From Saccharospirillum alexandrii_A (GTDB lineage Bacteria > Pseudomonadota > Gammaproteobacteria > Pseudomonadales > Natronospirillaceae), in contig NZ_JBHZRJ010000005.1 in NCBI RefSeq assembly GCF_043641555.1, positions 186,001 through 250,000 on the forward strand: 64,000 bases of DNA, written 5' to 3'. The notes below the pieces were generated by a model. That model did not search any database. It was not told the origin of the DNA and worked only from the letters and a program-made list of their open reading frames with translations. Shown in pieces: positions 60,528-64,000 of this stretch. A program made the position numbers and the translations under genes. Positions within the stretch are counted from its first letter, which is position 1. Every line of letters begins with the position of its first letter.

Positions 60528-61547
60528 CTAACGCTCAATAAAATCCGCTTTCTCAATGATTTGCAACTCACTGACCGGTTTTCGCTGGTCGATGTGGTCG
60601 AGCAGTAGGCCAACCAGTTGCCGTCCGACTTTGTGCAAGTCCTGATGAAAGCCGCTCACCGGTGTGCGGAAGTACTCGGGCAAGGGTGAGGTTTCCAGTG
60701 TGACCAGATCGCAATCGGTTCCGACTAAACGGCCGCTGTCGTGCAGGCCCGCCAGTATACCCATGGCGGCGATTTCAGTGCCGCAGATAAAGCCGTCAGG
60801 TTGCCAGCCACTTTGCAGCCATTCACGAGTTTGGGCACGATAGTCGGTTGCATTCGCTTCGATCAACAATTGCCGGTGTTCTTCGAAACTCAGTCCCGCT
60901 TCCAGCAAGGCACGCTGAAAACCGACTTTGCGATGCCAGCCATAGAGATAATGCTGCGGCGGTGTCAGCATCACCAGTTTGCGGCGGCCGCGCCCGAGCA
61001 GATAGTTGGCAGCCCGATAGCCGAAGTCGATGTTATCGGTGTCGTAAAAGGGGTGCTGAATCGACAGCTCGGTACGCCCGAAGGTGACCAGTGGCAGGTT
61101 CATCGAATGCAGGTATTTAACCCGTTCATCCTCGCTGCGGGTGATGTTCAGAATCACGCCATCGGCCAGGCCGTGTTCGGCAATGTAGCGCACCGGTTCG
61201 AGTTCGTCCTGCTCCGGGCGGCTTGGGATGATGGTCAAATGATAGGGGGTATCGGCTAGCGCGGCGGTGAGACCTTCGATCAGCGGCAGCGTGCCCAGGT
61301 CGCCAACAATTTCGCCCGGTTTGATCACCGGCATCACCAGTGCGATGACGTGGGTTTTGCCCGTTTTCAGACCAATACCTGAATGGTTGGGCCGGTAGCC
61401 CAGCGCTGCGGCCGCGGTTTTCACCCGTTCGATGGTCTCGGGTTTCACTTCGGCACCGCCCTTCAAGGCGCGGGACACGGTGGTCACCGATAAATCGAGA
61501 TGCCGGGCCAGCGTCTTGAGCGTTGCTCTGGGTTTATCGGGCGTCAT
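60528..61547 (-). CDS. LacI family transcriptional regulator
   Basis: 339 residues: helix-turn-helix ATLKTLARHLDLSVTTVSRALKG (residues 8-30), hinge near 48-60, and a periplasmic-binding-like effector domain from about 62. LacI proteins release DNA on binding a sugar. Between a beta-mannosidase and an AGE-family isomerase, the inducer is probably mannose or a manno-oligosaccharide; this is inferred. The ATG start is at 61547. The mannosidase stop is 27 bp upstream, so the two are probably on one transcript. No clear operator was found. Confidence 0.87.
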   Translation of the reverse strand: MTPDKPRATLKTLARHLDLSVTTVSRALKGGAEVKPETIERVKTAAAALGYRPNHSGIGLKTGKTHVIALVMPVIKPGEIVGDLGTLPLIEGLTAALADTPYHLTIIPSRPEQDELEPVRYIAEHGLADGVILNITRSEDERVKYLHSMNLPLVTFGRTELSIQHPFYDTDNIDFGYRAANYLLGRGRRKLVMLTPPQHYLYGWHRKVGFQRALLEAGLSFEEHRQLLIEANATDYRAQTREWLQSGWQPDGFICGTEIAAMGILAGLHDSGRLVGTDCDLVTLETSPLPEYFRTPVSGFHQDLHKVGRQLVGLLLDHIDQRKPVSELQIIEKADFIER

Positions 61548-61574
61548 AGTGCCTCGCCTCTATTAATTCACCCG

Positions 61575-64000
61575 TCATATCAAACGCACCAGGGTGCCCA
61601 TGGCTTCCCGGTAGCTTGCTGCCAGGTGATAGACCGCCAGTTCATCCCGACCAAATGGCTGTCCTTGCCAGCGCAGGGTTTTGGTCTCGCCGGGTAGCAG
61701 AGTAAAGCTGTTATCGTTCCAGCGGCCGGTGCCCGGGCTGTCCAGCGTGACGTAATGCGCCGGAACATCGGTTCTCAATGTGGCCCAGAGGCCTTTCGTG
61801 TCTTCTCCGGTTTTGATATCCAGCGTTGCCTGCGGCAAGTCGAGGTGCTTCCACACCGCGAAGTAGGTAGTGGCGTCGCATTCGCTTTTGGTAACGGGAA
61901 TCGTCGTTGTGCCGGTTGGCTGCTCAAGTTCATAATCGCCACGGGCAACGGCAAAGGTTTCAGTGGGGTCTTCCGCGGTTACCTCTATCAGACACAGGCT
62001 CTCCCCGGCTTCCAGTCGCTGGTTGATTGGCGTTGTTTGCACGACTTTCCCGTCCAGCCCGATGATTTGCCACTGGCCACTCAGTAGGGCCGGTACTGGC
62101 AAGTCGTTCACGGCAATCAGTTGCTGCGTCGCACCTTCGCCGATCCAGAACCATTGCACCGGTTGGTAAAACCGCCGGGCGTGGTAGTGCATCTGCTTCC
62201 AGCCGCCGCCGTATTCCAGACTGCTCCATGAGGCGACCGGCCAGTTGTCGTTCAGTTGCCAGTAAAGTGTGCCCATGCAATGCGGGCGCAGTGTACGCCA
62301 GTATTCGATGGCGGTTTTCATCGCAATGGCCTGTTGAACCTGGCTTAAATACAGGAACTGGTCGAAGCCCATAGGGAAACGAAAATAGCGGGTGAACATC
62401 TCAACAATTTTGGCGTTGCCAGCCGGGTTTTTCTGATGCACTTCCATTACCGGGCTGGTGACATTGCGGTCATCGACTTCGGTAAACGATTCGATAACGC
62501 CTTTCGACGGGAATGACTGATAGCCAAATTCGCTGCAGAAACGCGGTTTAATGTCGTAGTAGGCGGAAAAGGATTTGCCCGAATGCCAGACATCCCAGTA
62601 ATGGATGTCGCCTTTGTTGTCATCGTGCCAAGCGTCACCAAAATCCAGTTCACCGTTGCACGGCGAGCTTGGCCAGAACACCCGGCTCGGGTCGGCGTGC
62701 TGCACGGTGTCGTCCAGCACCCGGTTCAGCCGGTCGTAATTGACCAGGTATTTTTCGCGGTTGTTGCGTGAAGTTTCATACCAGTTGATGGCGCCGATCA
62801 CTTCGTTGTCGCCACACCAGATCGCAATGCAGCTGTGGCTTTGCAGGCGCCGCACTTGCCAGTCGACTTCGGGCGTAACGTCGTCCAGAAAGGCCGGTGT
62901 GCTCGGGTACAACGAGCAGGCGAACATCAGGTCCTGCCACACCAGCAACCCGAGGCGTTCGCAGGTTTCATAAAAGGCATCGTGTTCGTACAGGCCGCCG
63001 CCCCAGACCCGGATCATGTTGAAATGCGCCGCTGCCGAGGCTTCGAGCAGATGCTGATAGCGCTCGGGCGTGTGGCGCGCCGGGAAGGCATCGGCCGGAA
63101 TCCAGTTGGCGCCTTTGGCGAAGATTTCGACGCCGTTGACCACGACCACCATGCGGTTACCGGCCTCGTCGGCACTCAAGTCCCAGTGCAGATCGCGCAG
63201 GCCGATATCGCGTTGCCAGAGCTGGCCGTCCATTTCGACCGCCAATCGATACAAAGGTTGATCCCCATAGCCATTGGGCCACCAGAGCGATGGGTTGGTC
63301 ACGGTCAATTCGGCCTGGCCCTGGTTCTGCCCGGGCATCAGGGTCAATTCAACCGGCTGCGCACCGGGCAGCCCGAGATGAAGGCGCTGTTCGGTTTGAG
63401 CGGCACCAACGGTATCGACCGTGACCTGCAAGCGTGCTTCACCGGGCTGGTGCTGCTGGGTGACACGAACGGTATCGAGCAGGCGATCGGAATGCACCTG
63501 AATCAGCGGCGCTGTATAGAGCCCGGTCGACATAAGACAGATACCCCAGTCCCAGCCGGCATCACACTGGGTTTTGCGCACTGTGTTCATGTGCGGAATC
63601 TGGTTGTTCGATTCGCTATAAGGTACCGGGAATGGCAGTTGCGCGGCACGCTCGGCACCCAGTTTGGCGGCATCGTGCAGGGTTATGCGCAGGCGGTTTT
63701 CGCCAACCCGGGCCTGGGGTTTGATGTTCAGATAAAACCGACGGAACAGGTTCGATAGTTTGGCAACGGGTTCGTCATTCAGCGTTACCGTAGCGTGTGT
63801 ATCCAGATACTCCAGTTGCAGGGTGATATTCCGGACAAGATCAGCCTCACTCAAAACGAAGGTTCGTTCCAGCACCCAGGTCTGCTGATGCACCCATTGC
63901 ACGCGGGCTTCGTTATCCCGGTAAAACGGGTCCGGCAAGTCACCGGCCTGCAACAGCACATGGTGCACATCGACCGGAACCTTGACGTCGTAGCGCCGTT
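61575..64000 (-). CDS. GH2 beta-mannosidase, 5' end outside the window
   Basis: At least 808 residues visible; the reading frame is open through the right edge (RRYDVKVPVDVHHVL upstream of a GTG at 63968), so the true start is beyond 64000. GH2 domains are in order: sugar-binding sandwich, Ig-like, TIM barrel, C-terminal sandwiches. Beta-mannosidase features are AKGANWIPADAFP, WGGGLYEHDAFYETCERLGL, the acid/base E in WCGDNE and the nucleophile E in FCSEFGYQS. No signal peptide can be judged. It releases mannose from the non-reducing ends of manno-oligosaccharides. The lacI and isomerase genes follow. Confidence 0.88.
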   Translation of the reverse strand, partial: RRYDVKVPVDVHHVLLQAGDLPDPFYRDNEARVQWVHQQTWVLERTFVLSEADLVRNITLQLEYLDTHATVTLNDEPVAKLSNLFRRFYLNIKPQARVGENRLRITLHDAAKLGAERAAQLPFPVPYSESNNQIPHMNTVRKTQCDAGWDWGICLMSTGLYTAPLIQVHSDRLLDTVRVTQQHQPGEARLQVTVDTVGAAQTEQRLHLGLPGAQPVELTLMPGQNQGQAELTVTNPSLWWPNGYGDQPLYRLAVEMDGQLWQRDIGLRDLHWDLSADEAGNRMVVVVNGVEIFAKGANWIPADAFPARHTPERYQHLLEASAAAHFNMIRVWGGGLYEHDAFYETCERLGLLVWQDLMFACSLYPSTPAFLDDVTPEVDWQVRRLQSHSCIAIWCGDNEVIGAINWYETSRNNREKYLVNYDRLNRVLDDTVQHADPSRVFWPSSPCNGELDFGDAWHDDNKGDIHYWDVWHSGKSFSAYYDIKPRFCSEFGYQSFPSKGVIESFTEVDDRNVTSPVMEVHQKNPAGNAKIVEMFTRYFRFPMGFDQFLYLSQVQQAIAMKTAIEYWRTLRPHCMGTLYWQLNDNWPVASWSSLEYGGGWKQMHYHARRFYQPVQWFWIGEGATQQLIAVNDLPVPALLSGQWQIIGLDGKVVQTTPINQRLEAGESLCLIEVTAEDPTETFAVARGDYELEQPTGTTTIPVTKSECDATTYFAVWKHLDLPQATLDIKTGEDTKGLWATLRTDVPAHYVTLDSPGTGRWNDNSFTLLPGETKTLRWQGQPFGRDELAVYHLAASYREAMGTLVRLI

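Noticed and set aside
1..64000. rRNA, tRNA or insertion sequences
   Set aside because: I saw no cloverleaf with a CCA-type end, no rRNA core sequence and no transposase motif; absence by eye is not proof, and tRNAscan-SE and ISfinder searches would settle it.

Overview
The window reads as one continuous chromosomal segment of a Gram-negative gammaproteobacterium. The gene content (full F1Fo ATP synthase operon beside parAB-rsmG-mnmG, protocatechuate 4,5-cleavage genes, c-di-GMP signalling proteins, a mannan-type sugar locus) and the repeat style fit a marine or saline heterotroph of the Oceanospirillales, perhaps near Saccharospirillum; that placement is inference from gene style, not a database match. 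No rRNA, tRNA, CRISPR array, transposase or prophage gene was recognised.

Layout. 0-6.5 kb: GNAT and DUF1415 genes, then a trpR-trpEG operon with a TrpR operator of E. coli architecture, facing gph, a HAD phosphatase and rpe. 6.5-11.5 kb: a DUF3530 protein, a GAF/HD-GYP protein, and an arsR-arsH-MFS operon with two matching palindromes. 11.5-22.4 kb: aromatic catabolism, with LysR regulators, ligA-ligB-ligJ and pobA (4-hydroxybenzoate to protocatechuate to ring cleavage). This is interrupted by a lipid-looking group: a TVP38 membrane protein, an unusual metallophosphoesterase-like/GT4 fusion, and a PmtA-like methyltransferase. 22.4-34.5 kb: TauE and SulP transporters, RmuC, a pseudouridine synthase, an apparently circularly permuted ROK/ASKHA protein, a GGDEF-EAL sensor, and an alkylglycerol monooxygenase-like hydroxylase next to a lysoplasmalogenase. 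34.8-46.4 kb, all on the minus strand: mnmG, rsmG, parA, parB, atpI and atpBEFHAGDC. 46.8-53.1 kb, minus strand: a five-gene amine or amino-acid catabolic operon (ornithine cyclodeaminase-like, dadA-like, glutamine-synthetase-like, aldehyde dehydrogenase, Fe-alcohol dehydrogenase). 53.4-58.8 kb: a hybrid sensor kinase, an NlpC/P60 lipoprotein, an AapJ-like binding protein and a LEA2 lipoprotein. 59.1-64 kb: a sugar locus with an AGE-family isomerase, a LacI regulator and a GH2 beta-mannosidase that runs off the right edge.

The most striking non-gene feature is a family of seven long intergenic inverted repeats. They share a core of two small hairpins built on CATCCATG-like sequence, and each is closed by arms of about 28-30 bp whose sequence changes from copy to copy while pairing is kept. 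They lie between genes in every case, including inside the lig cluster and at the break in the usual mnmG neighbourhood. The most unusual proteins are the fused pseudo-phosphatase/glycosyltransferase (15997-18225) and the permuted ASKHA protein (27724-28674).
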